Source: GCA-2718815 sp963578105 (GTDB lineage: Bacteria; Planctomycetota; Planctomycetia; Pirellulales; Pirellulaceae). From it: a stretch of DNA of 64,000 bases. This document shows, one piece after another, positions 44,121 through 53,224 of this stretch; position 1 is the first letter of the stretch; every line of letters starts with the position of its first letter. Position numbers and translations under genes: made by a program. The notes below the pieces were generated by a model. The model was not told where the DNA came from. It searched no databases and saw nothing but the letters and a program-made list of their open reading frames with translations. The DNA is taken from the NCBI GenBank assembly GCA_963578105.1, contig CAUZBP010000002.1:1-64000 (forward strand), given 5' to 3'.

Positions 44121-45127
44121 AACCCAGTCGTTCACACCACGGTTTTACCCTCGTCGAACTCCTGGTGGTGATCTCCGTGATCGGCATCCTTATGGCACTG
44201 CTGTTGCCGGCGGTCCACTTGGTTCGGAAAGCGGCTCGAAAAATGCAGTGCGCTAGCCATCTCAGGCAGCAGGCGCTGGCCGTCCACCACTTCGCCCAAG
44301 TAACTGGTGGCAAGTTTCCTGAGTTGGCCCTGGTAAGTCCCAAAGTCACCATGAGTTTTCACAACCTGATTCTGCCCTACCTGGAGCAGGGGGACATTTA
44401 CAATCTCACTTACGGCTTTGCCATGGAGACGGAGGAGGCTTACTTTCCGCGTTTAGGCTATGATGTCGAGATCCCCGGTTACCCAGTCAACGTGCCGGCT
44501 GGATATAACAAAACGTTTTGGGCCACGTACGGAAGAATTCCCCTCTATATTTGCCCGAGTGACGATCTCCTCGACACGCCGCACTACTTTGCAAGTGCGT
44601 TTGGGCATGAATCCAGACCGGCATTTTATTCCAGCTATGCCGCGAGTTATCTCTTGCTGGGCGAGGACCGACGTCCGATCGATCAACAATGTTATTACGA
44701 TTTTCACTGCCGTCAAAATGGCGACCCGAGGGACGGAAGTTGGAAAAGTAAATACAACCTGCGCAACCTGCCCGACGGCACGACAAACACAATCATGCTG
44801 GGTGAATATTCCCGCAGCACGGAAGTCGACTGGACTCACCCCGCCATGGTCCACCCACTTCCATATTCTCCGATGTTTGGTTTCATTGTGCCTGACCATC
44901 CTTGCTGTTCTTACCTCGAGCACTGGCACAATATTTCGGTGGAAGCTGAAAAGCCGCCGGTGAAGAATTCAATTTGGAGTTTTTACCGTGCCAGTACGCC
45001 GCATTCAGGCGTCATGACAGGCGCCCTGGTCGACGGAAGTGTGCGTAGTTTTTCTGTCGACATAGATGAGCAGGTGTGGCTGAAACTGCTGAAACCCGCT
45101 GACGTAAACTCGATTGTCGACGATTGA
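44117..45127 (+). CDS. DUF1559 prepilin-like protein
   Basis: The 336-residue protein has a type IV-prepilin leader (HHGFTLVELLVVISVIGILM) with cleavage expected after G9 and the conserved E14. The body has the DUF1559 hallmarks: ILPYLEQGD, NLPDGTTNTIMLGEYS and the C-terminal HSGVMTGALVDGSVRSF. The family is expanded in planctomycetes and is thought to form pilus-like or surface structures. A ribosome site is absent before its ATG; entry probably comes from the overlapping 74-residue frame. Several prepilin homologs usually occur elsewhere in such genomes. Confidence 0.92.
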   Translation: MKPSRSHHGFTLVELLVVISVIGILMALLLPAVHLVRKAARKMQCASHLRQQALAVHHFAQVTGGKFPELALVSPKVTMSFHNLILPYLEQGDIYNLTYGFAMETEEAYFPRLGYDVEIPGYPVNVPAGYNKTFWATYGRIPLYICPSDDLLDTPHYFASAFGHESRPAFYSSYAASYLLLGEDRRPIDQQCYYDFHCRQNGDPRDGSWKSKYNLRNLPDGTTNTIMLGEYSRSTEVDWTHPAMVHPLPYSPMFGFIVPDHPCCSYLEHWHNISVEAEKPPVKNSIWSFYRASTPHSGVMTGALVDGSVRSFSVDIDEQVWLKLLKPADVNSIVDD

Positions 45128-45447
45128 GACGACTGCGGGGTCAACGAGATTCCTGCATCATCGGCGCGTTTCCAGTGCAAATGGATGGTACAGCCGACGC
45201 GTGTTGTCAAAACACACTGCCGGGGCGTGTCGCGCGCCTTACCTTATTGCATTACCCCGACAGATCTGTCCATAATCGGTAACGCACCGGGAGCCGCGTC
45301 TGCAAACGAGTTGAATGGCGGACCGTTTTCACCATGTCGGGCAAGAACCAGCTGACCACCAGGTGTGATCGTGAGAGGTGAAAAACTATCGGGTGCCTGC
45401 TGCGATGTCGTCACACCATTTCCAACCTGGCAAAAAGTGAGTCAATC
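45128..45447. other. intergenic, no gene seen
   Basis: These 320 bp lie between DUF1559 and rhaI. A rhaI promoter should lie here. I could not pick a convincing box pair, and no terminator hairpin with a T-tract is visible. Confidence 0.4.
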
Positions 45448-46650
45448 ATGTCGGATCATTTTACTGACAAAATTACAGCATTACTTGATGACTTCCAGAT
45501 CGAGACTCCTTCCTGGGGCTATGCTGACACGGGCACCAGATTTGGGAAATTCTTTCAGGATGCTGCGGCGATCGATATCAATGACAAACTGACAGACGCC
45601 GGAGAAGTGCACCGCGTCACCGGTTGCTGTCCCGCCGTGGCGGTTCATGTACTTTGGGATTTTGAAGAAAACACAGATCCATCCCAGGTGTCGGAACTTG
45701 CGCGTCAGTGTGGAGTCCGCATCGGTTCGATCAATCCGAATGTTTTTCAAGATTTAGAGTACAAGCTCGGATCGTTCGGTAACCCTGATGAAGCGGCCCG
45801 AAAACATGCGCTGGAACATTGCGTGCGCAGCATCCGACTGGGGCAGAAGTTGCAAAGCCGGGAAGTCACGCTCTGGTTTGCAGACGGCACCAATTACCCC
45901 GGACAAGACAGTATTCGTGAACGTAAGAAGCGGTTCGAACATGGCCTGCAAATGTGTCACCGTGAGCTTTCCCAGGACCAGATTCTATTGGTGGAATACA
46001 AGCCATTCGAGCCTGCATTCTACCAAACCGATATTGCCGATTGGGGAATGGCTTACTTGTATGCAAAAAAAGCGGGGCCTCAGGCACGTGTCTTGGTGGA
46101 TACGGGTCACCATTACCTAGCTCAGAACATTGAACAAATCGTTGCTTGGCTACTGGACGAAGAGATGTTGGGTGGTTTTCATTTCAATGATCGTCGCTAT
46201 GCCGACGATGATCTTACCCTGGGATCCATTGATCCGTATCAGATCTTTCGCATTTTTACCGAGATTCATCGTTACGCTTTCGACCACGGCGGTCAGTACC
46301 CGGACATTGCCTACATGGTGGACCAGTCCCATAATTTGAAATCCAAGACGGAAGCCATGATACAGACAGCAATGGTGGCTCAGGAGTTGTATGTCAAAGC
46401 TGCTCTGGTCGACTATGCCGCCTTGTCCGGTCACCAGCAGGCAGGCCGTATCGTTGATGCGGAGCGCACATTTCAAGATGCTTTTGCTACCGATGTGCGA
46501 CCGGGCATCGCCCACTGGCGCGAGCAACGTGGCTTGCACGGTGATCCTTTGCAGGCGCATCGCGAGATCGGTTACGCACAAAATGCAGCAACCGACCGAC
46601 GCAAAAGACGTCAGGAACTGGGGCTGACCCAGGCGGCCAGTTACGCGTAA
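45448..46650 (+). CDS. rhaI: L-rhamnose catabolism isomerase
   Basis: The 400-residue TIM-barrel sugar isomerase matches the RhaI type (Pseudomonas-type L-rhamnose isomerase) rather than E. coli RhaA. Typical stretches are CCPAVAVHVLWDF, QCGVRIGSINPNVFQD, LWFADGTNYPGQDS, VEYKPFEPAFYQTD, LVDTGHHYLAQN and GGFHFNDRRYADDD, which hold the metal ligands. It converts L-rhamnose to L-rhamnulose in the cytoplasm. No kinase or aldolase partner lies next to it, so the rest of the pathway must be elsewhere. The start at 45448 gives the expected N-terminus, though a strong ribosome site is lacking. Confidence 0.9.
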   Translation: MSDHFTDKITALLDDFQIETPSWGYADTGTRFGKFFQDAAAIDINDKLTDAGEVHRVTGCCPAVAVHVLWDFEENTDPSQVSELARQCGVRIGSINPNVFQDLEYKLGSFGNPDEAARKHALEHCVRSIRLGQKLQSREVTLWFADGTNYPGQDSIRERKKRFEHGLQMCHRELSQDQILLVEYKPFEPAFYQTDIADWGMAYLYAKKAGPQARVLVDTGHHYLAQNIEQIVAWLLDEEMLGGFHFNDRRYADDDLTLGSIDPYQIFRIFTEIHRYAFDHGGQYPDIAYMVDQSHNLKSKTEAMIQTAMVAQELYVKAALVDYAALSGHQQAGRIVDAERTFQDAFATDVRPGIAHWREQRGLHGDPLQAHREIGYAQNAATDRRKRRQELGLTQAASYA

Positions 46651-46884
46651 CGGCACTTTGGACGTGATGCTACACGGGAAAGCCCGCGGTGACTGTCTAG
46701 AAGACGGTGGCAGTTGATCCTGACTGGGACGTTGTGACAGTGGGGATGCGTCTTACAGTGATTCGATTGGGTGGGGTCATCCTTTCGAAGCCTTTGCGAT
46801 TTGAAACGTGCCATGCCGTACCTGTTGTCCAGGAATCTGTGAATTGGTTTGTTGCGGGACCTGGGTCGCAAAGGTCAACCGGAT
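46651..46884. other. intergenic between convergent genes
   Basis: These 234 bp separate the rhaI stop from the CehA-like stop. A short hairpin (CGGG/CCCG near 46676-46690) is the only structure seen and may act in termination. No gene is supported. Confidence 0.4.
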
Positions 46885-48420
46885 TTACTCGACGGTAGCC
46901 GTATCGACCAGGTGTTGCCAATACTTGCGCGCCGCGCGGTGATACTTCAGGACTTCTTTGCGTTGCTTGGTGTTTTCCAGTCGGATCGTGTGTGCCCGCT
47001 CGTAAACCCAGTCCAGAAAAAACTGGGCCGATCTGCGACTGATGTGTGGTATGTCTCCAATCTCGACATAGTAAGGGCCTGTCATTCCAAATCGTTGCGT
47101 GTCGGAGTTGTCGGCCGCCGCGCGAACCAGAAACCAGCCGCTCTGGGAAAACTCCAGTTCGGGAAGTCGCCCTCGGGCTGCCGCCCATTCGTCCAAACGT
47201 ATCACGTGAACTACCTGCCCGTTCTTGATGATCTCCAGGTAATCCACGTGATCTCGGGTCGCCAGTTTCATATCGATGGCGAGCTTCAGGGACGCTCCGG
47301 GCTGGCCCCGAAATACATGGCCCGGGGCGCGGCCATGGACACTGGGACGTAACAACGGTCCGTTGGTCACCAGTACGCGACCGGCGTTCAAGGCGCCCCA
47401 CCATTTTTTCCAGGTGAGTTCACCGTCAACATAGGCGTAGACTCGGTTGTAGCCGACCGGATTTTTGACGAACCCAGATCCACTGGCCGCCGTGGGTGGG
47501 ATCCGTAAGCCGCAATTTAACATTTCAAAGTACAGCTTCTGAATCCATTGCCCGAAACCGTGGGGACTTGGATACAACGTTTCATCGTGGGGACGCCCCC
47601 ACCCTTTTTTTTCGAAAACACCGTCGCGGCCCAGGTGACTTGTAGCCATCGTGATCGAATGAACCATTCCACTTGCCAACCAAATTGGCATGTCCCAGCT
47701 TGTTGGCTGGTCGATGTTGACATGAGCGGCGGGGAACGTTTTTGCCCGTTTGAGCAGTTCCACGGACGAAGGGTATTCGGCCGAGAATAAGTCCAAGTTT
47801 GGAATTTTCTGTGTGTGAAAAAACAGCAGGGACCCGCCACTCCGTTCCACACGTCCTGTTCCTGGAAGGTAAAAAGCCTGCTCGTCGAACGAGACCGGTT
47901 CCGAGCCGGGGGTTGTTGCGGCGGACGTTTGTTTGTGGCGGTTGGTCCAAGTCGTCAGCGGGCCGATATGAAGGTCTTCGGCCAACATTAACAATTGGAT
48001 ATCACGTGCTCTGCGCTCGATGTGCAGATCGCCGGACCACCAGCCCTCTTGCTTCATGTCGACGAACCGTTTCATGTGCACAGTGGTGCTGTCTTCGGCA
48101 CCCGTTTCAATTGTGAAATGTCCTGTGCGATAGTGGTATTCGGGTCCCCGGTCCATTTCAAAGGAGTAATTGCCTGTTGGAAGATGCAGTACAATACGAT
48201 GAAAAAAGACAAAATGGTCATCGTAATTGACTGCGCCGGGCACCCGTCGGACCCGTCCACGCGCATCCTTCAGGTGCATGCGAACTGCGATGGGCCGGCC
48301 AGTGTCCTGGTCAAAGACCCGGATTTCAAATTCGCTGCGGGCAGCCGCGTTTTCTGTTGAAATCCCGTTTAACCAGAGGAGGACGCTGAACAGAAGGGTG
48401 ACGGAAAAAGATTTGTGCAT
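46885..48420 (-). CDS. secreted CehA/McbA-like metallohydrolase
   Basis: Start at ATG 48418-48420 gives 511 residues with a signal peptide (SFSVTLLFSVLLWLNGIS); an earlier in-frame start at 48495 is disfavoured. An N-terminal beta-sandwich domain (FEIRVFDQDTGRPIAVRMHL, about 33-110) precedes a PHP-like part with WWSGDLHIERRARD. The canonical metal histidines of CehA/McbA are only partly visible (GDLHIE; DMPIWLASGMVH), so activity is doubtful. A C-terminal domain follows with NGPLLRPSVHGRAPG. It lies convergent to rhaI. It is probably extracytoplasmic. Confidence 0.78.
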   Translation of the reverse strand: MHKSFSVTLLFSVLLWLNGISTENAAARSEFEIRVFDQDTGRPIAVRMHLKDARGRVRRVPGAVNYDDHFVFFHRIVLHLPTGNYSFEMDRGPEYHYRTGHFTIETGAEDSTTVHMKRFVDMKQEGWWSGDLHIERRARDIQLLMLAEDLHIGPLTTWTNRHKQTSAATTPGSEPVSFDEQAFYLPGTGRVERSGGSLLFFHTQKIPNLDLFSAEYPSSVELLKRAKTFPAAHVNIDQPTSWDMPIWLASGMVHSITMATSHLGRDGVFEKKGWGRPHDETLYPSPHGFGQWIQKLYFEMLNCGLRIPPTAASGSGFVKNPVGYNRVYAYVDGELTWKKWWGALNAGRVLVTNGPLLRPSVHGRAPGHVFRGQPGASLKLAIDMKLATRDHVDYLEIIKNGQVVHVIRLDEWAAARGRLPELEFSQSGWFLVRAAADNSDTQRFGMTGPYYVEIGDIPHISRRSAQFFLDWVYERAHTIRLENTKQRKEVLKYHRAARKYWQHLVDTATVE

Positions 48421-48634
48421 GAGGGTTCTTTCCACAGTGAATCCGTTCTGACGGACACTCGCACGTCCGCCGAAAACGATGGCTCCGTAGCACACGAGGT
48501 GTACTAGCTTGCCTTGCTCAACGATCTTGACGGACGGGGGACAGTTCGCAACAGGTTGTCCCCTACAACTCTAGCATTTGTTGAAATACCTTACATAGAA
48601 GGACGCAGGGGGTGAACTTGGAGCCCGAATCGAC

Positions 48635-48664
48635 TTGATGACTTCGGTGGAAAGAACCTAGAAT
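48635..48664 (+). promoter_or_regulatory. candidate sigma-70-type promoter of J-domain gene
   Basis: TTGATG (48635-48640) and TAGAAT (48659-48664) are separated by 18 bp. Initiation about 7 bp downstream would fall at 48671, two bases before the ATG at 48673, so the mRNA would be leaderless or nearly so. Confidence 0.45.
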
Positions 48665-48672
48665 ACAGGAAT

Positions 48673-49626
48673 ATGGCTGAGGACTATTACAAGATCCTGG
48701 GGATTAGCCGCAACGCGCCGGAATCGGAGATTCAGAAGGCGTACCGGGAGTTAGCGCGCAAATATCATCCGGATTTGAACCCGGGCGACAAATCTGCCAA
48801 GGGAAAGTTTCAGGAGGTGCAGAAAGCGTTTACTGTTTTGAATGACCCGGGCAAACGCGAACTTTACGATCGTTACGGAAGTTCTTTTGAATCGATGGCA
48901 GGAGGACCACAAGCTGGTGGATCAAGACAGTACTCCGGAAATGCCTCTTTCGAGGACATTGATCTGGGAGAATTGTTTGGACAGCGTTTTGCTGGTGATG
49001 GTGAAGGAGGATTCAGCGACATTTTCAAACAATTTACCAGGGGATCTCAACGACCTGGTAAGCAATCGCGGTCCAGACAGCTGGGCGCCGATATTCAGCA
49101 TGAATTGACGGTTCCCTTTAAAGTGGCTGTTACCGGAGGCGAAGCCAAGCTGAAGATCCGGCGCGCTGGTGGGAAAGCAGAAACCTTGTCTGTTAAAATC
49201 CCGACGGGGATTGAGGACGGCAAGAAAATCCGCCTGCGCGGACAGGGAGACAAAAATTCTGGTTCCGACGTACCAGGAGACATCATCATCACGGTACATA
49301 TCAGTTCGCACCCGAATTTTGTACGGACTGGAAATAATTTAGAAGTCAAAGTACCGATCAGCTTGTCCGAAGCAGCGTCGGGAGCGACGATCGACGTCCC
49401 CACACCACAAGGTACGATTTCGTTGAAAGTGCCCGTCGGCAGTTCCAGTGGAACTCGTTTGCGAATCAAAGGTCATGGTGTCAAGTTGCCCAAGGCCCGT
49501 CAGGGTGATCTGTATGCGGAACTGCAAATTGTATTACCCGCTTCAATGAGTCAGGACGACCTGACACAGCTCGAACAGCTTGCTGAACGATATCCTCTGG
49601 ACCCACGAGCTGATCTGACATGGTGA
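48673..49626 (+). CDS. J-domain co-chaperone (CbpA/DnaJ type without zinc fingers)
   Basis: The 317-residue protein has an N-terminal J domain (1-70) with the HPD motif at 32-34 (KYHPDLNPG), a Gly/Phe/Gln-rich linker and two C-terminal client-binding beta domains (about 140-310; KIRLRGQGDKNSGSDVPGD). There are no CXXCXGXG repeats, so it belongs with CbpA-type class II co-chaperones. It activates DnaK ATPase. Its stop overlaps the next gene by 7 bp. A promoter at 48635-48664 is consistent with a very short leader. Confidence 0.93.
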   Translation: MAEDYYKILGISRNAPESEIQKAYRELARKYHPDLNPGDKSAKGKFQEVQKAFTVLNDPGKRELYDRYGSSFESMAGGPQAGGSRQYSGNASFEDIDLGELFGQRFAGDGEGGFSDIFKQFTRGSQRPGKQSRSRQLGADIQHELTVPFKVAVTGGEAKLKIRRAGGKAETLSVKIPTGIEDGKKIRLRGQGDKNSGSDVPGDIIITVHISSHPNFVRTGNNLEVKVPISLSEAASGATIDVPTPQGTISLKVPVGSSSGTRLRIKGHGVKLPKARQGDLYAELQIVLPASMSQDDLTQLEQLAERYPLDPRADLTW

Positions 49627-50039
49627 ATTGCGGCTTGTCCCTGGTTTTTAGCGGTTGGCTGCTCGCTGCGAACACGGGGTTTGTGTCGGAATCATTGTTG
49701 CGGGATCCATTCCCCGGCTTCTCCAGCTCCGTTTCAGAAGCCGCGTTTTCGGGAGAGAGACTTTTACCGCTGTTTGCCCAGTTGGATACAGAGTCCAGAC
49801 AGCCACTGTTCCAGCGACTGGATTCCGAAACAAGGGGCGATTTAATGATGAAATTGTTGCTGATTCTGGTGGTTGGATTCGCTTTAATGCTCTTCACGTG
49901 GATGGGAGCCAGAATCGTGCGACGAATTGGAAGAACGTCTCACCCACACGGACGGTTCCTCTACCGTGCCACCCAACCGGAGGATGACTGGTGGAAGAAA
50001 TCGATGATTTCCAGTGAGGATTCCCATTTACCAGAATGA
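49620..50039 (+). CDS. small membrane protein between J-domain gene and rnpA
   Basis: The 139-residue protein begins inside the last two codons of the J-domain gene and ends overlapping the rnpA start by 4 bp. The N-terminus is hydrophobic (LSLVFSGWLLAANTG). A strong membrane segment lies at about 77-96 (MKLLLILVVGFALMLFTWMG), followed by basic residues and a charged tail. It has no recognised domain. Its place in a tight co-transcribed group suggests a conserved planctomycete small membrane protein; the function is unknown. Confidence 0.72.
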   Translation: MVNCGLSLVFSGWLLAANTGFVSESLLRDPFPGFSSSVSEAAFSGERLLPLFAQLDTESRQPLFQRLDSETRGDLMMKLLLILVVGFALMLFTWMGARIVRRIGRTSHPHGRFLYRATQPEDDWWKKSMISSEDSHLPE

Positions 50040-50422
50040 ACGACGTCAATTCATCAGAACGTTTTCCCAAGCAGCACCGTCTGAGGAAAAGTTCCGGCTT
50101 TATCCGTGTATATCAACACCGTTGTTCTGTTTCGGACAGACTTTTGATTCTTTACGGTTGCCGAAACCAGGTGGGAATTCCCCGGCTGGGACTTTCCGTG
50201 TCTCGCAAGGTGGGAAATGCCGTGATACGGAATCGCTGGAAGCGATTGTTGCGAGAAGCGTTTCGTCTGTCCAATCAGAAGTTGCCTGTCGCGATTGATT
50301 TAGTGGTGATTCCGAAACGTGGCGGGGAACCCTGCCTGGCATCCCTGGTCAACTCCCTGTGTTCACTCTCGTGGGAACTTGAGCGTCGTCTCAGGAAAAA
50401 CTTCAAGGACGGTGATGATTAG
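50036..50422 (+). CDS. rnpA: ribonuclease P protein component
   Basis: The 128-residue basic protein carries the RnpA signature NAVIRNRWKRLLREAFR at 61-77 and LRKSSGF near the N-terminus. It assists the RNA subunit of RNase P in processing tRNA 5' ends. The stop overlaps the yidD start by 8 bp. In most bacteria rnpA follows rpmH; here no rpmH is seen next to it, but the yidD neighbour is conventional. Confidence 0.93.
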   Translation: MNDVNSSERFPKQHRLRKSSGFIRVYQHRCSVSDRLLILYGCRNQVGIPRLGLSVSRKVGNAVIRNRWKRLLREAFRLSNQKLPVAIDLVVIPKRGGEPCLASLVNSLCSLSWELERRLRKNFKDGDD

Positions 50423-50657
50423 GTCGCGATGGTCGAAACTGCAGCGGCTACCGAGCGCGTTGGTGATTGGATTGGTACGCAGTTATCAACTCCTCATCAG
50501 CCCCTGGCTCGGACGTAATTGTCGGTTTACGCCCAGCTGCAGTAATTATTTAATTCAAGCCGTTGGCAAATATGGTTGTATCTCGGGCAGTCTCCGAGGT
50601 GTCTGGAGAATCTGTCGCTGTCACCCCTGGAGTGTTGGCGGCCACGACGCGCCATGA
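50415..50657 (+). CDS. yidD: membrane protein insertion efficiency factor
   Basis: The 81-residue protein (80 or 81 depending on GTG 50412 or ATG 50415) matches YidD: YQLLISPWLG, CRFTPSCSNYLIQAVGKYG and RICRCHPWSVGGHD. YidD is a small membrane-associated protein that aids insertion with YidC. It overlaps rnpA by 8 bp, the usual gene order. A yidC gene does not follow in this window. Start choice affects only one residue. Confidence 0.9.
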   Translation: MIRSRWSKLQRLPSALVIGLVRSYQLLISPWLGRNCRFTPSCSNYLIQAVGKYGCISGSLRGVWRICRCHPWSVGGHDAP

Positions 50658-50684
50658 GGCCGACGTGCCGATGCGAAAAACCGT

Positions 50685-50915
50685 TTGGACCTCGCTAGCA
50701 ACGCTTGGAGAATGTGGAATTCCATGGAATGTGTTTTACTGCCGGGATGCCATTCGGCAGGTTGCGGTTCAAGAGACGAGATATTCTTAGACACTTCAAC
50801 CGAATTGGCAGCACAGCTGTCCCGGTTGCTCGGGACAGCCGGGAACTTGCATCACCCGTTGAGGTTTGATTTGAATCCTACGGAAAGCGATTTACTTTTC
50901 CAAAATGAATTGTAA
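50685..50915 (+). CDS. doubtful small frame after yidD
   Basis: A 76-codon frame starts at TTG 50685, with in-frame ATG at 50712 and 50724. The product contains VLLPGCHSAGCGSRDE and a mild amphipathic segment (LAAQLSRLLGTAG), with no known domain. It may be a real small gene in the rnpA group, or a chance frame. Confidence 0.3.
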   Translation: MDLASNAWRMWNSMECVLLPGCHSAGCGSRDEIFLDTSTELAAQLSRLLGTAGNLHHPLRFDLNPTESDLLFQNEL

Positions 50916-50929
50916 GCAGGTGGTTTCAG

Positions 50930-51319
50930 TCAGCGGATTTTCATCTTTCCTGGACCGTTTTCTTCGACCGGGTCGCGACTGACATTCACGTCCGGATAAA
51001 AGTAGGCGAATACCATCTTTTCGTCGCTATGATTCACAAAGCAATGAGGAACCAGGGGTGGAACAAAGGTGGTATCAAACTTTCCCAATTGGAATTCTTC
51101 GCCGTCGACATAGGCTGTCGCCTGACCCTCAATCATCACCACCGTTTCTTCGCACGGATGCGTGTGCATCGGGATGGCGGCGCCTGGCTGAAAGGTCGCC
51201 ACTCCACAAGTGATATTTTTGGCACCCTTCGGAGCACCGACCAGTCGCATCGCCGACACTCCGGGATCTCCGTCGTCGATTGGTTCCTGATCGGCGTAAA
51301 TGATTTTCGCTTGGGACAA
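50930..51319 (-). CDS. cupin-domain protein
   Basis: The 129-residue single-cupin protein has motif 1 with metal-type histidines (MHTHPCEETVVMIEG, H53 and H55 region) and motif 2 around FVPPLVPHCFVNHS. Unlike the cupin at 24878 it keeps HXH and the following Glu, so metal binding is likely. It lies convergent to the rnpA group. No partner gene suggests a substrate. Confidence 0.88.
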   Translation of the reverse strand: MSQAKIIYADQEPIDDGDPGVSAMRLVGAPKGAKNITCGVATFQPGAAIPMHTHPCEETVVMIEGQATAYVDGEEFQLGKFDTTFVPPLVPHCFVNHSDEKMVFAYFYPDVNVSRDPVEENGPGKMKIR

Positions 51320-51805
51320 GAGAGGCTCCTTTTGTAGTCGACAAGTTCGGTTGAATGATTTCGGGGCACTGGCTGCGTGATCCAGCGAAGATCACTGCTG
51401 TACCCGGTGGATTCACGGTAAGAAAGCACTTTACCACTTTTGCTTTGTGCCAGGGAGTGAACTTCACCATCGGCGGCAGATCTTGGATTCAGCGGTCGGG
51501 TGACTGCAATCTGTTTGAAAAACCGGGTTGCTGACGCTGCTGCCCGATCGACAAAAACAAGGGTAGAGTTTCCAGCCAGGGGCCGCCAAGGTTGTGGCTG
51601 GCGGGGTAGATACGGTCCAGCTTTTCGATTTCAACCGGCAATAACGAGAGGCAGCCGAACCGATGTCAACGATTGCTGCTTCTCGCTCCCTGGTGCGGGC
51701 GGGAAACGCCAATGGAGGTGGTCCGCCGCGAAACTTCGTTGTTCCTTTTCCGGTGTTGGAATTGCTTTACACGTTCCTCGTTCGAATCCGTATGGTCGCC
51801 ACCGC
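51320..51805. other. intergenic, nothing recognised
   Basis: These 486 bp lie between the cupin start and the sigma-54 activator stop, both on the minus strand. They should include the cupin promoter. No hairpin, gene or repeat is convincing. Confidence 0.4.
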
Positions 51806-53224
51806 TTAATCGAGAAGTCCAAAGCGTTTCATTTTGTTATAGAGGGTGACGCGCCCGATAGCCAACTCAAGTGCGGTTTGCTTGCGGCTGTATTTATTCC
51901 GCCGGAGTGAATCTTCGATGATACGGCGCTCCAGGCGTTCCATTTGTTCGCTCAAACTTCTCAGATTACCTTCACGGGGAGTGTGTTCTTCGGTCGAACT
52001 GCGGATGTAGTTGGGAAGATCGTTGGCACAGAGTGTGCCACGTCGGCAGTAAAGAACTGCACGATGTATCACATTCTTCAACTCTCGGATATTACCGGGC
52101 CACGGATAGGAAACCAGGGCGCTGATGAATGCAGGTTCGGTTTCCCGCAGGCAAAGATTGTGCGCACGACTATAGTCCAGGGCAAATTTGCGAGCCATGT
52201 ATTCGATATCCCACGGTCGTTCTCGCAATGGTGGCAGATGGAAATTAACCACATTCAGTCGGTAATAGAGATCCGAACGAAACATACCGGTGTCGACAAG
52301 ATCCGTGAGTTCTTCGTTCGACGCCACGATCAAACGCGCCTGTGAGAACTGAGTTTCGTTACTTCCGACCGGTTCAAATTCAGACGTTTCAATCACTCGC
52401 AAGAGTTTAGCCTGTTGGTCCAGTGGTAAAACATCAATTTCGTCCAGCAACAAGGTTCCCTTGCCGGCGGCCGAGAACTTGCCCTCCTTATCACGATCGG
52501 CCCCGGTGAACGCACCCTTAACGTAACCGAACAGTTCACTTTCGATCAGATAGGGAGGAATTGCTCCACAAGACACCGTGACGAATCTTTCTTCAGATCG
52601 TGGTGAACGTTCATGAAACAATTGCGCCAGGTGAGTCTTTCCGCTTCCCGTTTCGCCGTTAAGGAGAATGGTGATGTCGTACTGCGCTGCGACTTCCATC
52701 TCCTCGAGCGTTTTGAACATCTTTGGAGTAAACGTTTTCACGGAGTGTTGTCCACCGTGCAGGCTCTTGTGAGGCAATTCAGTCAAGAGTTGTTCCAATT
52801 CTCGGGACAAATCGAACTCCTGGGTCAACCGTTGGTTCAAAATTTCATAATCGACGGGCATCTGCAGGCACAGGTCAGCATGCTTCCTCACCAACGTGGA
52901 AGTATCGGGTGGACAATCTGAATCGAGCAGGGCATAAACCGGCACGTTGTCCGCCGCTTGTTTGAGTTCGCTTAAAAAACGGTCAGACGATACATTGCCC
53001 TGCGTGCGGGATGTCATGCAGACGACCACTGCCCGGTGAGGTATTGATTTGAGACGCCTTTTGAGTGAAACAATGGATTCACAGTAGACAAGATAGTGGT
53101 CGCTTCCTATTTCGCGAGCGATTTCGAGTCTCATTTTCTTGTTGGAGCAAAGGATCAGAACCGCCTGATTTTCGTGAGCGGCCTTCTCTTGGGTGACTGT
53201 CAATTGGGTGGGCGACGAATTCAT
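51806..53224 (-). CDS. sigma-54-dependent activator with degenerate receiver domain
   Basis: The 472-residue protein has an N-terminal receiver-like domain (about 20-130), AAA+ domain (about 165-400) and C-terminal Fis-type HTH (430-470; RKQTALELAIGRVTLYNKMKRF). Walker A GETGSGKT is at 190-197, and GAFTGA (237-242), the sigma-54 contact, is intact. The receiver lacks the acidic pocket (LILCSNKK), the acceptor aspartate (AVVVCMTSRT) and the conserved lysine (LQMPVD), so phosphorylation is unlikely. It may be controlled by binding or by amount. No histidine kinase gene is nearby. Confidence 0.92.
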   Translation of the reverse strand: MNSSPTQLTVTQEKAAHENQAVLILCSNKKMRLEIAREIGSDHYLVYCESIVSLKRRLKSIPHRAVVVCMTSRTQGNVSSDRFLSELKQAADNVPVYALLDSDCPPDTSTLVRKHADLCLQMPVDYEILNQRLTQEFDLSRELEQLLTELPHKSLHGGQHSVKTFTPKMFKTLEEMEVAAQYDITILLNGETGSGKTHLAQLFHERSPRSEERFVTVSCGAIPPYLIESELFGYVKGAFTGADRDKEGKFSAAGKGTLLLDEIDVLPLDQQAKLLRVIETSEFEPVGSNETQFSQARLIVASNEELTDLVDTGMFRSDLYYRLNVVNFHLPPLRERPWDIEYMARKFALDYSRAHNLCLRETEPAFISALVSYPWPGNIRELKNVIHRAVLYCRRGTLCANDLPNYIRSSTEEHTPREGNLRSLSEQMERLERRIIEDSLRRNKYSRKQTALELAIGRVTLYNKMKRFGLLD

